Positions 7,855 to 15,893 of a stretch of DNA of 39,926 bases are shown here, one piece after another. Under the pieces are notes generated by a model. The model saw only the letters and a program-made list of their open reading frames with translations, was not told where the DNA came from and searched no databases. Within the stretch, counting starts at the first letter, position 1. Each line of letters begins with the position of its first letter. The stretch spans positions 1 through 39,926 of the forward strand of contig NZ_ASJB01000011.1 in assembly GCF_000478275.1 (NCBI RefSeq). The letters are read 5' to 3'. Origin of the DNA: Amycolatopsis orientalis DSM 40040 = KCTC 9412 (GTDB lineage Bacteria > Actinomycetota > Actinomycetes > Mycobacteriales > Pseudonocardiaceae). The translations under genes were made by a program, and so were the position numbers.

Positions 7855-10800
7855 TCACCGCGGCGGGATCGGCCGCGGCGCGACGCCTTCGAGGGTCGGC
7901 TTGACCGGAGCGATCCGGCCGTCGCGGGTGAAGGACAACTTGTCGATGGCGGTTTCGCGGTGCGTCCCGTCGCCGCCGGGGATGGCGAAGCGGTGATAGG
8001 CGAGGTACCACTCGTCCGTTCCCGGCACCCGCAGCATCGAACTGTGCCCGGTGCCCTTGATCCCCAGTGAGGTGTCCTTGCTCAGGATCAGGCCGCGGTT
8101 CGTGAACGGGCCGGTCGGGCTGGGCGCCGTGGCGTAGGCGACGCGGTAGTCCTCGCTGCGGGTGTCGTCGACGGACCAGGTCAGGTGGTAAGTACCGTTC
8201 CGCTCGACCATGAAGAGGCCCTCGCGGAAGTCGTCGAGTCCGGTGATCCGCTGGACGGCGGCCGGGTCGAAGGAGACCATGTCGTCGTTCAGCGGTACGA
8301 CGTACGCCTCGCCGTTGCCCCAGTACAGGTACGGCTTTCCCGAGCGGTCGACGAAGACCGCGGGATCGATCGCCTGGCCGCCTCCCGGATTCTTCGCGAT
8401 GAGCGGTTCGCCGGTGTCGGTGAAGGGCCCGGTCGGTGAATCACCGACGGCGACGCCGATCTTGGCCTCCGCGCAGAAGTAGAAGTAGTACTTGCCGCCT
8501 GCCTCGGCGATCGTCGGCGCCCAGGCGTTCTTGTCCGCCCAGCTCACGCCGGGGCCGAGATCGAGGGCGACACCGTGGTTCGTCCAGTCGACGAGGTTCT
8601 TCGACGACCACGCCGAGAACGTCGTGCCGCTCCAGCCGTCGAAGCCGTCGGTGGTGGGGTAGAGGTAGTAGGTGCCGCCGAACGCGACGATGTTCGGATC
8701 CGCGTTCAGTCCCGGAAGCGCGGGGCTGCGCATTTCGCGGGCTTCGACGGTCCAGGCCCGGGTCTGCCCGCCGGGCGCGACGACCGTGTAGCGCTTCGGG
8801 CGGCTGAGATCGACAGCGCGGCCGTCACCCGGGTTGATCTTCGCGCCCGGGGCCAGGGTGAACCGCGGGCTGAGCCGGCGCGGATCGGTGCCGGGCCGCA
8901 CCGGCAGCACGACCGTGCCGGCACCCGCGTCGATGACCGCCGGGGCCTTCAGCGCGTCGAGCGCGACCGAGCGGATGAGCGTGCTGTTCGAGGGCAGTCC
9001 CGCGACCTCGGCCCCGGAGAGGGCCCGGTTGTAGAGGCGGACGTCCTTCATCCGGCCCTTGAACTTCTTGTCCGCCGAGTAGACGGAACGGCCGAGGTAG
9101 TTCGCCGCGGTGACCCCGCCGCCGAGGTCGGACGGTTTGATGGTGACCTTGTCGTTGCGCGCTACCTCGACGCCGTCGGAATACAGCACGGCTCTGCCGC
9201 CGCCGACGGTGAGCGTGACGTTCTTCCATACTCCGCGGGACAGACCGCCCTTCGCCGCCGCGGCTTGCTCGGTGGTCCAGTTCCCGGTCGCGATCGCGCC
9301 CCGGAAGCCGTCGCCACCGGTACCGCCGGTGGCGAAGAGGTACCCGTCCCCGGCGCCGGACGGGCCGGTGTTGCCGAAACCGTAGAGGAAGTAGGGCGTC
9401 TGCTGGCCCGGATCGACGAGGACGTCGGCGGACACGGTGGCCGACGCCGCGCCGTTCAGCAGGTTGTTCGGGAGCTGCACGTGACCGGTGGTGCCGCCGA
9501 ACTCCAGTGTGCCGTCGGCCCACTTCACGTCACCCGCGAGCGCGCCGTCGTAACCGTGGCCGGTGCTGTCGGCCGCGGTCGTGCCCGACTTCCCGTTGAG
9601 CGGCCAATGCGCCACGAGACCGTTCCGGTCGGCCTTCGCGGGAGCGGGCGGCGCGGTCAGCCTGTCGAGTTCGGCCTGCGTGACCGGGAGAACGGTGCCG
9701 TGCCGGGGTGACGCGGGCAGCTTCGCCCCGGTCGACATGGTCCACTTGCCGGACGCGAGATCGGTGGTCTCGAACGGGACGTAGCCGCGGCCGCCGTACT
9801 CGTCGATGAACAGGTACCACTTGTTCTCGGTGTTGGACTTGAAGCCGGTCGGGCCTTCGCCGCGGTCCAGACCGGGATTCCCCTTGCCGATGCAGTCGGC
9901 GACGAAGTCGTAGGAGAGGTCGAGCAGATCGGTCGACTTCTCGGCGGTGATGTACTTGCTGCACGGCGAGGACGACGTCGGATTGCGTTCGTCCTTGGTG
10001 AACCGGTAGTACGTGCCCTTGTCCTCGATGACCGTGGAATCGATCACCGAATATCCCGGGTCGATCCACACCTTCGGCTGGCTGAAGGTCACGAAGTCGC
10101 GTGTCGTGGCGTAAAGCATCCGGTTGTAGCTGTCGCCGGTATGCGCGGGATCGTTGTCCGCGTAGAGCTTCGAGGCCCAGTAGACGACGTAGCTGCCGCG
10201 CTTGGCGTCCCAGAACGCCTCGGGTGCCCACGTGTTCCCGGCGGTCGGCGGGGAGACCTGGACGCTCCGTTGACGGGACCAGGTGACCAGGTCGGTGGAC
10301 TCCCACACCATGATCGAACGGCTGCCGGTGCGCTGCGCGGCATCCCAGCCGCGGCCGTCGTGGATCTTCAGATCGGTGGCGAGCAGATAGAACTTGTCGC
10401 CGTCGGGGGAGCGGAGGATGAACGGGTCGCGGACGCCCAGCTCCCCGAGGCTCGACCTGAGCACCGGCTTGCCGTTGTTGAGTTCGGTCCAGTTCAACGG
10501 GTCGTTGCCCTTGCTGGCCGCGGTGTAGATCTGCTCGCCGTCCGGAGTCCCTTCCCCGGTGAAGTAGAAGAAGCTGTAGCCGGAAAGGGGCTGCTGAGCG
10601 GGTTTCGGGGGCACTGTCGCGGTGAACCGCCGGGTCGCGGTGTCCCGTCCGCTGGCGACGGTGGCGGTGAGCGTGACCGTCTTGGTCGCCGCGTCCGGCC
10701 TGGCGACCTCGCCGGTCGGGGTGATCACCGCGGGATCCGAGGACTGCCAACGGATCGTGGTGCCGCCCTGGCCGGTGCCGGGCAGGGTCAGGTTGCCTCG

Positions 10801-10971
10801 GACGTCGTCGATGCCGGGAACCGAAAGTGTGTTCGCCACTTCCCGTGCCTTGGCCTGGTCAGGAGTGCCGCCGGACGGCGCCGCGGTGGCCGGGGACAGG
10901 CCGGCGCTCGCGAGCAGTACTGCCACCGTCGCGAAAAGGGCGCCGGAACGGCGTGGACGCGAGGAGATCAT
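7855..10971 (-). CDS. Large secreted protein with two GH43-type modules, Ig-like and LamG domains
   Basis: The 1038-aa extracellular enzyme is probably an arabinanase, arabinofuranosidase or xylosidase. In order it has a signal peptide (1-30), an Ig-like domain (about 40-120), a first five-bladed beta-propeller GH43-like module (about 131-440; VRDPF Asp at 182), a LamG/concanavalin-like domain (about 455-660), an Ig-like linker with a Pro-rich start (about 665-745), and a C-terminal GH43 module (747-1038). The C-terminal module keeps the three catalytic acids: D758 in NADPNI, D869 in IDPAVF, E917 in REGLF. The start ATG at 10971 gives a clean signal peptide. The longer open frame upstream runs through the promoter and operator and is rejected. 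An AraR-type operator at 11010-11023 ties it to the arabinose regulon. Exact linkage specificity is unknown. Confidence 0.88.
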   Translation of the reverse strand: MISSRPRRSGALFATVAVLLASAGLSPATAAPSGGTPDQAKAREVANTLSVPGIDDVRGNLTLPGTGQGGTTIRWQSSDPAVITPTGEVARPDAATKTVTLTATVASGRDTATRRFTATVPPKPAQQPLSGYSFFYFTGEGTPDGEQIYTAASKGNDPLNWTELNNGKPVLRSSLGELGVRDPFILRSPDGDKFYLLATDLKIHDGRGWDAAQRTGSRSIMVWESTDLVTWSRQRSVQVSPPTAGNTWAPEAFWDAKRGSYVVYWASKLYADNDPAHTGDSYNRMLYATTRDFVTFSQPKVWIDPGYSVIDSTVIEDKGTYYRFTKDERNPTSSSPCSKYITAEKSTDLLDLSYDFVADCIGKGNPGLDRGEGPTGFKSNTENKWYLFIDEYGGRGYVPFETTDLASGKWTMSTGAKLPASPRHGTVLPVTQAELDRLTAPPAPAKADRNGLVAHWPLNGKSGTTAADSTGHGYDGALAGDVKWADGTLEFGGTTGHVQLPNNLLNGAASATVSADVLVDPGQQTPYFLYGFGNTGPSGAGDGYLFATGGTGGDGFRGAIATGNWTTEQAAAAKGGLSRGVWKNVTLTVGGGRAVLYSDGVEVARNDKVTIKPSDLGGGVTAANYLGRSVYSADKKFKGRMKDVRLYNRALSGAEVAGLPSNSTLIRSVALDALKAPAVIDAGAGTVVLPVRPGTDPRRLSPRFTLAPGAKINPGDGRAVDLSRPKRYTVVAPGGQTRAWTVEAREMRSPALPGLNADPNIVAFGGTYYLYPTTDGFDGWSGTTFSAWSSKNLVDWTNHGVALDLGPGVSWADKNAWAPTIAEAGGKYYFYFCAEAKIGVAVGDSPTGPFTDTGEPLIAKNPGGGQAIDPAVFVDRSGKPYLYWGNGEAYVVPLNDDMVSFDPAAVQRITGLDDFREGLFMVERNGTYHLTWSVDDTRSEDYRVAYATAPSPTGPFTNRGLILSKDTSLGIKGTGHSSMLRVPGTDEWYLAYHRFAIPGGDGTHRETAIDKLSFTRDGRIAPVKPTLEGVAPRPIPPR

Positions 10972-11009
10972 CGTGGAGGGCTCCCTCGGGCTTCCTTGAC
11001 CGATGAAAC

Positions 11010-11023
11010 TGTTAGCGTTAACA
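11010..11023. promoter_or_regulatory. AraR-type operator before the GH43 gene
   Basis: TGTTAGCGTTAACA, extended to 16 nt by flanking C/G, is a near-perfect LacI-family palindrome. It is shared with 12186-12199, 13319-13332 and 17959-17972. It lies just downstream of the predicted GH43 promoter and would act as a roadblock operator. Confidence 0.85.
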
Positions 11024-11040
11024 GTTTGCTGTGCATGCTG

Positions 11041-11069
11041 ACGGTAGAACGGTGGCACCTTTCGGTCAA
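11041..11069 (-). promoter_or_regulatory. Probable promoter of the GH43 gene
   Basis: On the minus strand -35 TTGACC (11069-11064) is followed after 17 nt by TACCGT (11046-11041). The operator at 11023-11010 lies about 18 nt beyond, across the expected transcription start. The -35 is good and the -10 is weak. Confidence 0.5.
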
Positions 11070-11120
11070 GTGACGGCCCTGTCGCGGCCATGGTCGCTTC
11101 CTTATCTGATACGGACCGCG

Positions 11121-11134
11121 GAACCGTTCGGTTC
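11121..11134. promoter_or_regulatory. Palindrome GAACCGTTCGGTTC between divergent genes
   Basis: A perfect 14-bp dyad lies in the 303-nt gap between the GH43 gene and the tandem-repeat protein gene. It differs from the AraR and CebR boxes. It could be an operator for the gene at 11275 or part of a small hairpin. The rest of the gap is pyrimidine-rich around 11140-11170 and shows no further gene. Confidence 0.3.
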
Positions 11135-11274
11135 AAAGATGTTTCCCTTTTCTTTTTCCGGTCTTTTCCCTGGACAACGCCGCGCCGGAAAGGTCACGAT
11201 ATGGGCAGGTGGAGTCGGCCGTCGCTGATTTCTCACCGCATTCATTTCCCCTTTACTCGACAATGGAGATACCT

Positions 11275-12072
11275 ATGTCTCGAAGAGCAGGCGCCCATCG
11301 CGTTTCCCGCCGGACGAAGATCGCCACCGGCGCGCTGGGGCTGGCCATCGCCGCCGGTGTCCTGGTCGTGTCGACGGCCACGGGCAACTCCGACAGTGCC
11401 GGCGCGGCGCAGGCGGCGAGCCGGATCGTGTGCCCGGACGTCGCGAGCAGGTTGCCCGAGATCCCGGCACGCGCGAAGGCCGAGGTCGATCGGAATCTGG
11501 CGCAGCTGGGCACGCAGATCGCCGAGGCCGAGCAGCGCTTGGCGTCGTCGGTGGGTCAGGGTGGTCCGAACTTCGTCCAGAACGCGATCCTCGGTCCGTT
11601 GGCGGACAAGCGGACGGCGGCGATCGAACGGATCGCCATTTCGATCGGTCGTGCGGCGGCGAAACCACAGGGTTTGGCGGATCTCGCCCCCTGTTCACTG
11701 GGATCGGGTGGGGCGCCGAGCGCCGCCCCGAGCGCCGCCCCGAGTTCCGCCCCGTCCTCGAGCGCGGGTGGCGTCACGGGTGCCCGCCGGATCGTGTGCC
11801 CCGACGTCGCGAGCAGGTTGCCCGAGATCCCGGCGCGGGCGCAGGCTGAAGTCGACCGGAATCTGGCGCAGTTGCGGACGCAGATCGCCGAAGCCGAGCA
11901 GCGGCTGGCGTCGTCGGTGGGTCAGGGCGGTCCGAACTTCGTCCAGAACGCGATCCTCGGCCCGCTGACGGACAAGCGGACCGCGGCGATCGAACGGATC
12001 GCGATCTCGATCGGCCGTGCGGCGGCGAAACCGCAGGGTCTTGGCGCACTGGCGCCCTGTTCGGCCAGGTGA
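11275..12072 (+). CDS. Secreted protein of two nearly identical tandem repeats, unknown function
   Basis: The 265-aa protein has an N-terminal signal or signal-anchor (about residues 1-45, Arg-rich then hydrophobic). Two copies of a ~92-aa unit follow (about 50-140 and 171-263), joined by an Ala/Pro/Ser linker built on APSAAPS. Each unit starts with RIVCPDVASRLPEIP and ends in APCS, so each has one Cys pair that could form a disulfide, and each is helical with a conserved QGGPNFVQNAILGPL core. The repeat is also clear in DNA (11421-11696 against 11787-12062, 366-nt offset), pointing to a recent duplication or gene conversion. ATG at 11275 is chosen because GGAGAT lies 4 nt upstream. I recognise no family. 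Its place between the GH43 and araR genes suggests, weakly, an extracellular role in the same setting. Confidence 0.85.
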   Translation: MSRRAGAHRVSRRTKIATGALGLAIAAGVLVVSTATGNSDSAGAAQAASRIVCPDVASRLPEIPARAKAEVDRNLAQLGTQIAEAEQRLASSVGQGGPNFVQNAILGPLADKRTAAIERIAISIGRAAAKPQGLADLAPCSLGSGGAPSAAPSAAPSSAPSSSAGGVTGARRIVCPDVASRLPEIPARAQAEVDRNLAQLRTQIAEAEQRLASSVGQGGPNFVQNAILGPLTDKRTAAIERIAISIGRAAAKPQGLGALAPCSAR

Positions 12073-12172
12073 TCACCAGGCCGCCGGCGCGAACCGGAGC
12101 CGCCGAGTCCGGCTCCGCCGCGCGTTCGAACCGGCGGCCCGGTCCGTGACCCGACTGTGACGACAAGTCCTC

Positions 12173-12201
12173 TTGACCCTGTCCGTGTTATCGCTAACAC
12201 T
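12173..12201 (+). promoter_or_regulatory. Probable araR promoter overlapping its operator
   Basis: -35 TTGACC (12173-12178), a 17-nt spacer and a weak -10 AACACT (12196-12201). The AraR-type palindrome covers the spacer and -10, so binding would exclude RNA polymerase. Confidence 0.5.
12186..12199. promoter_or_regulatory. AraR-type operator before araR (autoregulation)
   Basis: TGTTATCGCTAACA, extended to GTGTTATCGCTAACAC (12185-12200), shares the half-sites of the other three operators in the window. It lies about 48 nt upstream of the araR start. Confidence 0.85.
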
Positions 12202-12246
12202 TGCGGCACTCGTCACCCGGCGAGGAGCTGCGAGGGGAGACAGGCG

Positions 12247-13281
12247 ATGGCACGCGACACCGTCGGCGAGCAGAGCAAGGTGCCCGCGGGCAAGCAGGCG
12301 AGCCTCACCGACGTCGCCGCGCTCGCCGGTGTCTCCCATATGACGGTGTCCCGCGTCATCAACGGCACCGGCCCGGTGCGCGCCGAGACCCGCGTCCGGG
12401 TCAACGCCGCCATCGAGCAGCTGGACTACCGGCCGAACTCGGTCGCCCGCGCCCTGGTCACCGGCCGTTCCGGCACACTCGGCGTGATCGCACTGGAGGC
12501 CAACCTCTACGGTCCGGCCAGCACACTGAGCGGAATCGAGCACGCCGCCCGCGAAGCCGGCTACGCGACGAACATAACGAGCATCAGCCGTCCCGGCCGC
12601 TCCTCGATCACCGACGCGGTGGAACGCCTGCGGCGCCAGGCCGTCGAAGGCATCGTCGTGATCGCCCCGCACGTCACCGCGGGCCGCGCCCTCGAAGCGG
12701 CGCCCCGGGACGTGCCGCTCGTCGCGGTCGGCGGCGGGGAAGAGGCGCCGGTACCGGTGATCTCGGTCGACCAGTACGACGGCGCCCGCCGGGCGACCGA
12801 ACATCTCCTCGGCCTCGGGCACAAGACCGTCTGGCATGTCGCCGGACCGGAAGACTGGCTGGAGGCGCTCGACCGCGAGCGTGGCTGGCGGGAGACCCTG
12901 CAACGACACGACGTGCGGATCCCGCCGGTCGTGCGGGGTGACTGGAGCGCGCGGTCCGGTTACGCGGCGGGGCGATCCCTCGTCGGCGAAAAGGGACTCG
13001 ACGCGGTGTTCGTGGCGAATGACCAGATGGCCCTCGGCTTTCTCCGTGCCTGCACCGAAGCAGGGGTGAATGTGCCAGGGGAGGTGCGCATCGTCGGATT
13101 CGACGACGTTCCCGAGGCGGCCTATTACACGCCGCCGCTGACGACGGTGCGCCAGGACTTCGTCGAAGTCGGAAGGCGGACGTTCGAGCTTCTCCGCCGC
13201 CGCATGAACGGTGGCGAAGAACGTGCCCGTGACCTGGTGTCTCCCGAATTGATCGTGCGGGAGAGCACCGGCATCTCGTAG
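12247..13281 (+). CDS. araR: LacI-family repressor of the arabinose regulon, AraR-like
   Basis: The 344-aa regulator has a LacI helix-turn-helix at about residues 17-65 (ASLTDVAALAGVSHMTVSRVIN) and a sugar-binding effector domain (FVANDQMALGFLRAC, IVGFDDVPEAAYYTPPLTTVRQ). ATG at 12247 is preceded by GGGGAG about 7 nt upstream. The longer frame would begin upstream of the operator. It is the only LacI gene inside the arabinose block, and its own promoter and three other units share the same palindrome, so it is the best candidate for their repressor. Known actinobacterial arabinose regulators are often of this family, unlike AraC of E. coli. The inducer is inferred to be L-arabinose or a derivative. 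Confidence 0.87.
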   Translation: MARDTVGEQSKVPAGKQASLTDVAALAGVSHMTVSRVINGTGPVRAETRVRVNAAIEQLDYRPNSVARALVTGRSGTLGVIALEANLYGPASTLSGIEHAAREAGYATNITSISRPGRSSITDAVERLRRQAVEGIVVIAPHVTAGRALEAAPRDVPLVAVGGGEEAPVPVISVDQYDGARRATEHLLGLGHKTVWHVAGPEDWLEALDRERGWRETLQRHDVRIPPVVRGDWSARSGYAAGRSLVGEKGLDAVFVANDQMALGFLRACTEAGVNVPGEVRIVGFDDVPEAAYYTPPLTTVRQDFVEVGRRTFELLRRRMNGGEERARDLVSPELIVRESTGIS

Positions 13282-13318
13282 TACCGGAGCCGGGTCCGAT
13301 CTTGGCGTCCGGCCCAAA

Positions 13319-13332
13319 TGTTAACGCTAACT
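13319..13332. promoter_or_regulatory. AraR-type operator before the ytfQ operon
   Basis: TGTTAACGCTAACT matches the shared operator with one change at the last base. It stands 30 nt before the predicted GTG start at 13363 and overlaps a possible -10 following TTGGCG (13302-13307). Confidence 0.8.
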
Positions 13333-13362
13333 CAGATGATCAGTGCGGATCTAGGAGTCGAT

Positions 13363-14337
13363 GTGGCAAGAAAACCGTGGACGGCGATCGTGGCCGGAGT
13401 GGCCGGTCTGCTCGTGCTCACCGCTTGTGGCGGTGGCGGCGGGACGGGTGAAGGCGGCGGCGCCATCACCCTCGGGTTCGCCCAGGTGGGCGCGGAAAGC
13501 GGCTGGCGGACCGCGAACACCAAGTCGATCCAGGAATCCGCGAAGGCGGCGGGGATCGAGCTGAAGTTCTCCGACGCGCAGCAGAAGCAGGAGAACCAGA
13601 TCACCGCGATCCGGTCCTACATCCAGCAGAAGGTGAAGGTCATCGCCTTCTCGCCGGTCGTCGAATCGGGCTGGGACACCGTGCTCAAGGAGGCGAAGAC
13701 GGCGAACATCCCGGTGATCCTCACCGACCGGGCCGTCGACTCGCCGGACAAGACGCTGTACAAGACCTTCCTCGGTTCGGACTTCGTCGCCGAGGGCAAG
13801 AAGGCGGGGCAGTGGCTGACCAAGGAGTTCGGTTCCGCCCCCGGTGACGTGAACATCGTCGAACTGCAGGGCACCACCGGCTCCGCGCCGGCGAACGACC
13901 GCAAGAAGGGCTTCGCCGACGTCATCTCCGCCGAGCCGAAGTTCAAGGTCGTCGCCTCGCAGACCGGGGAGTTCACCCGGGCCAAGGGCAAGGAGGTCAT
14001 GGAGGCCTTCCTGAAGTCCCAGCCCAAGATCGACGTGCTGTACGCGCACAACGACGACATGGCCCTCGGCGCCATCGAAGCGATCGAAGCGGCGGGCAAG
14101 GTGCCCGGCAAGGACATCAAGATCGTCTCGGTCGACGGCGTCCGCGACGCGTTGCAGGCACTGGCCGACGGCAAGATCAACCACGTCGTCGAATGCAACC
14201 CGCTGCTCGGCCCGCAGCTGATGGACCTGGTCAAGAAGGTCGCCGCCGGTGAGCAGGTGCCGCCGCGCATCGAGACCGCCGAGACCGAGTTCGACCAGGC
14301 GGCCGCCAAGGCCGCGCTGCCGCAGCGTCAGTACTGA
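13363..14337 (+). CDS. ytfQ: Sugar-binding lipoprotein of YtfQ (galactofuranose-binding) type
   Basis: The 324-aa CUT2 binding lipoprotein has a signal peptide with lipobox LTAC (C22) followed by a Gly run. The mature part follows E. coli YtfQ closely in its motifs: GFAQVGAESGWR near the start, DAQQKQENQITAIRSYI, VVELQGT-like NIVELQGTTGSAPANDRKKGFADVI, FTRAKGKEVMEAFLK and YAHNDDMALGAI. YtfQ of E. coli prefers furanose sugars (galactofuranose). In an arabinose regulon the ligand may instead be arabinofuranose or an arabinofuranoside. The start GTG at 13363 has AGGAG 5 nt upstream. The frame could extend to 13318, but that would start inside the operator. It is first gene of a four-gene transport operon. 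Confidence 0.88.
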   Translation: MARKPWTAIVAGVAGLLVLTACGGGGGTGEGGGAITLGFAQVGAESGWRTANTKSIQESAKAAGIELKFSDAQQKQENQITAIRSYIQQKVKVIAFSPVVESGWDTVLKEAKTANIPVILTDRAVDSPDKTLYKTFLGSDFVAEGKKAGQWLTKEFGSAPGDVNIVELQGTTGSAPANDRKKGFADVISAEPKFKVVASQTGEFTRAKGKEVMEAFLKSQPKIDVLYAHNDDMALGAIEAIEAAGKVPGKDIKIVSVDGVRDALQALADGKINHVVECNPLLGPQLMDLVKKVAAGEQVPPRIETAETEFDQAAAKAALPQRQY

Positions 14338-14372
14338 TCTCCCGCCCGCGTCCCCCCGAAACAAGGTCAGCG

Positions 14373-15893
14373 ATGACAGAACCTCCTGAGCTGCTGCGGA
14401 TGAGCCACATCCGGAAGGAATTCCCCGGTGTGGTCGCCCTCGACGACGTCTCCTTCCGGATGTTCCCCGGTGAGGTGCACGCCTTGATGGGCGAGAACGG
14501 TGCCGGGAAGTCCACCTTGATCAAGGTGCTCACCGGCGTCTACGGGGTGGACGCGGGCGCGATCGAACTCGCCGGGGAACCGGTCGCGTTCAGCGGCCCC
14601 GGTGAGGCACAACGGTCCGGTGTCAGCACCGTGTACCAGGAAGTGAATCTGTGCCCGAACCTGTCGGTGGCGGAGAACATCTGCCTCGGCAAGGAGCCGC
14701 GCCGGCGCGGCCGCATCGACTGGCGCGAGATGCGCCGCCGGGCGGTCGCGCTGCTGGCCAGGCTGGACGTCGAAGTGGACGTGTCGGCCGAACTGAGCAG
14801 CTGTTCGATCGCGGTGCAGCAGCTGGTCGCGATCGCCAGGGCGCTCGACGTCGACGCCCGCGTCCTGGTCCTCGACGAGCCGACGTCCAGTTTGGACGCC
14901 GGTGAGGTCGAGCGGCTGCTGAACGTGGTGCGCTCGCTGCGGGATCAGGGGATGGCGATCCTGTTCGTCTCCCATTTCATCGAGCAGGTCTTCGCCGTCG
15001 CGGACCGGATGACGGTGCTGCGCAACGGGAAGCTCATCGGTGAGTACCGCACCGAGGAGATCAGCCCGGTCGACCTGGTCACCAGGATGATCGGCAAGGA
15101 ACTGGCCGCGCTCGAGGACATCGAGGACGCGGGCCACAGCCGGTCCGAGGTGGCCGGCGCCCCGGTGTTCCTCGAAGCGGACGGGGTCGGCCGCAAGGGC
15201 GGTGTCGCGCCGTTCTCGCTGGACATCCGCGAGGGCGAGGTCATCGGCCTGGCGGGGCTGCTCGGCTCCGGCCGCACCGAACTGGCCCGGCTGCTGTTCG
15301 GCGCCGATCACGCGGACAGCGGTTCGGTGCGGATCAACGGCGAACCGGTGTCGCTGAAGACCCCGCGTACCGGCCTCGACCGGCGCATCGCGTTCTGTTC
15401 GGAAAACCGCAAGACCGAGGGCCTCGTCGAGGAACTCACCGTGCGCGAGAACATCGTGCTCGCGCTGCAGGCTTCGCGGGGCTGGGCCCGGCCGATCTCG
15501 CGGCGGCGCCAGGACGAGATCGCCGAACGCTACATCCAGGCGCTCGACATCCGGCCGGCGAACCCCGAGGCGAAGGTCGGGGATCTCAGCGGCGGGAACC
15601 AGCAGAAGGTGCTGCTCGCGCGCTGGCTCATCACCGAACCGCGGCTGCTGATCCTCGACGAGCCCACCCGCGGCATCGACATCGGTGCCAAGACGGAGAT
15701 CCAGCGGCTCGTCACCCGGCTTTCGGACGACGGGATGGCCGTGGTGTTCATCTCCGCCGAACTGGAGGAGGTCCTCCGGCTGAGCCACCGGGTCGTCGTC
15801 CTGCGCGACCGGTCGGTGGTCGCGGTGCTGGACAACGACTCGCTGACCGCGGACCAGGTCATGGCGACCATGGCGGAAGGAGTCGCCCGATGA
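14373..15893 (+). CDS. ytfR: Sugar ABC transporter ATPase, YtfR type (two nucleotide-binding domains)
   Basis: The 506-aa CUT2-family ATPase has two fused ABC domains. Domain 1 has Walker [10 protein letters not shown] (about residues 40-48) and Walker B VLVLDEPTSSLD. Its signature region reads SSCSIAVQQL, an altered LSxGxxQ as seen in this family. Domain 2 has a degenerate Walker A (GLLGSGRTEL) but an intact LSGGNQQKV signature and [12 protein letters not shown]. It energises the two permeases encoded next. Its stop overlaps the next ATG (ATGA), so translation is coupled. It lies 35 nt after the binding-protein gene. Confidence 0.92.
   Translation: MTEPPELLRMSHIRKEFPGVVALDDVSFRMFPGEVHALMGENGAGKSTLIKVLTGVYGVDAGAIELAGEPVAFSGPGEAQRSGVSTVYQEVNLCPNLSVAENICLGKEPRRRGRIDWREMRRRAVALLARLDVEVDVSAELSSCSIAVQQLVAIARALDVDARVLVLDEPTSSLDAGEVERLLNVVRSLRDQGMAILFVSHFIEQVFAVADRMTVLRNGKLIGEYRTEEISPVDLVTRMIGKELAALEDIEDAGHSRSEVAGAPVFLEADGVGRKGGVAPFSLDIREGEVIGLAGLLGSGRTELARLLFGADHADSGSVRINGEPVSLKTPRTGLDRRIAFCSENRKTEGLVEELTVRENIVLALQASRGWARPISRRRQDEIAERYIQALDIRPANPEAKVGDLSGGNQQKVLLARWLITEPRLLILDEPTRGIDIGAKTEIQRLVTRLSDDGMAVVFISAELEEVLRLSHRVVVLRDRSVVAVLDNDSLTADQVMATMAEGVAR

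Noticed and set aside
10972..11136. N-terminal extension of the large GH43 protein
   Set aside because: It would be translated across the promoter and AraR operator and would bury the signal peptide 55 residues inside the protein.
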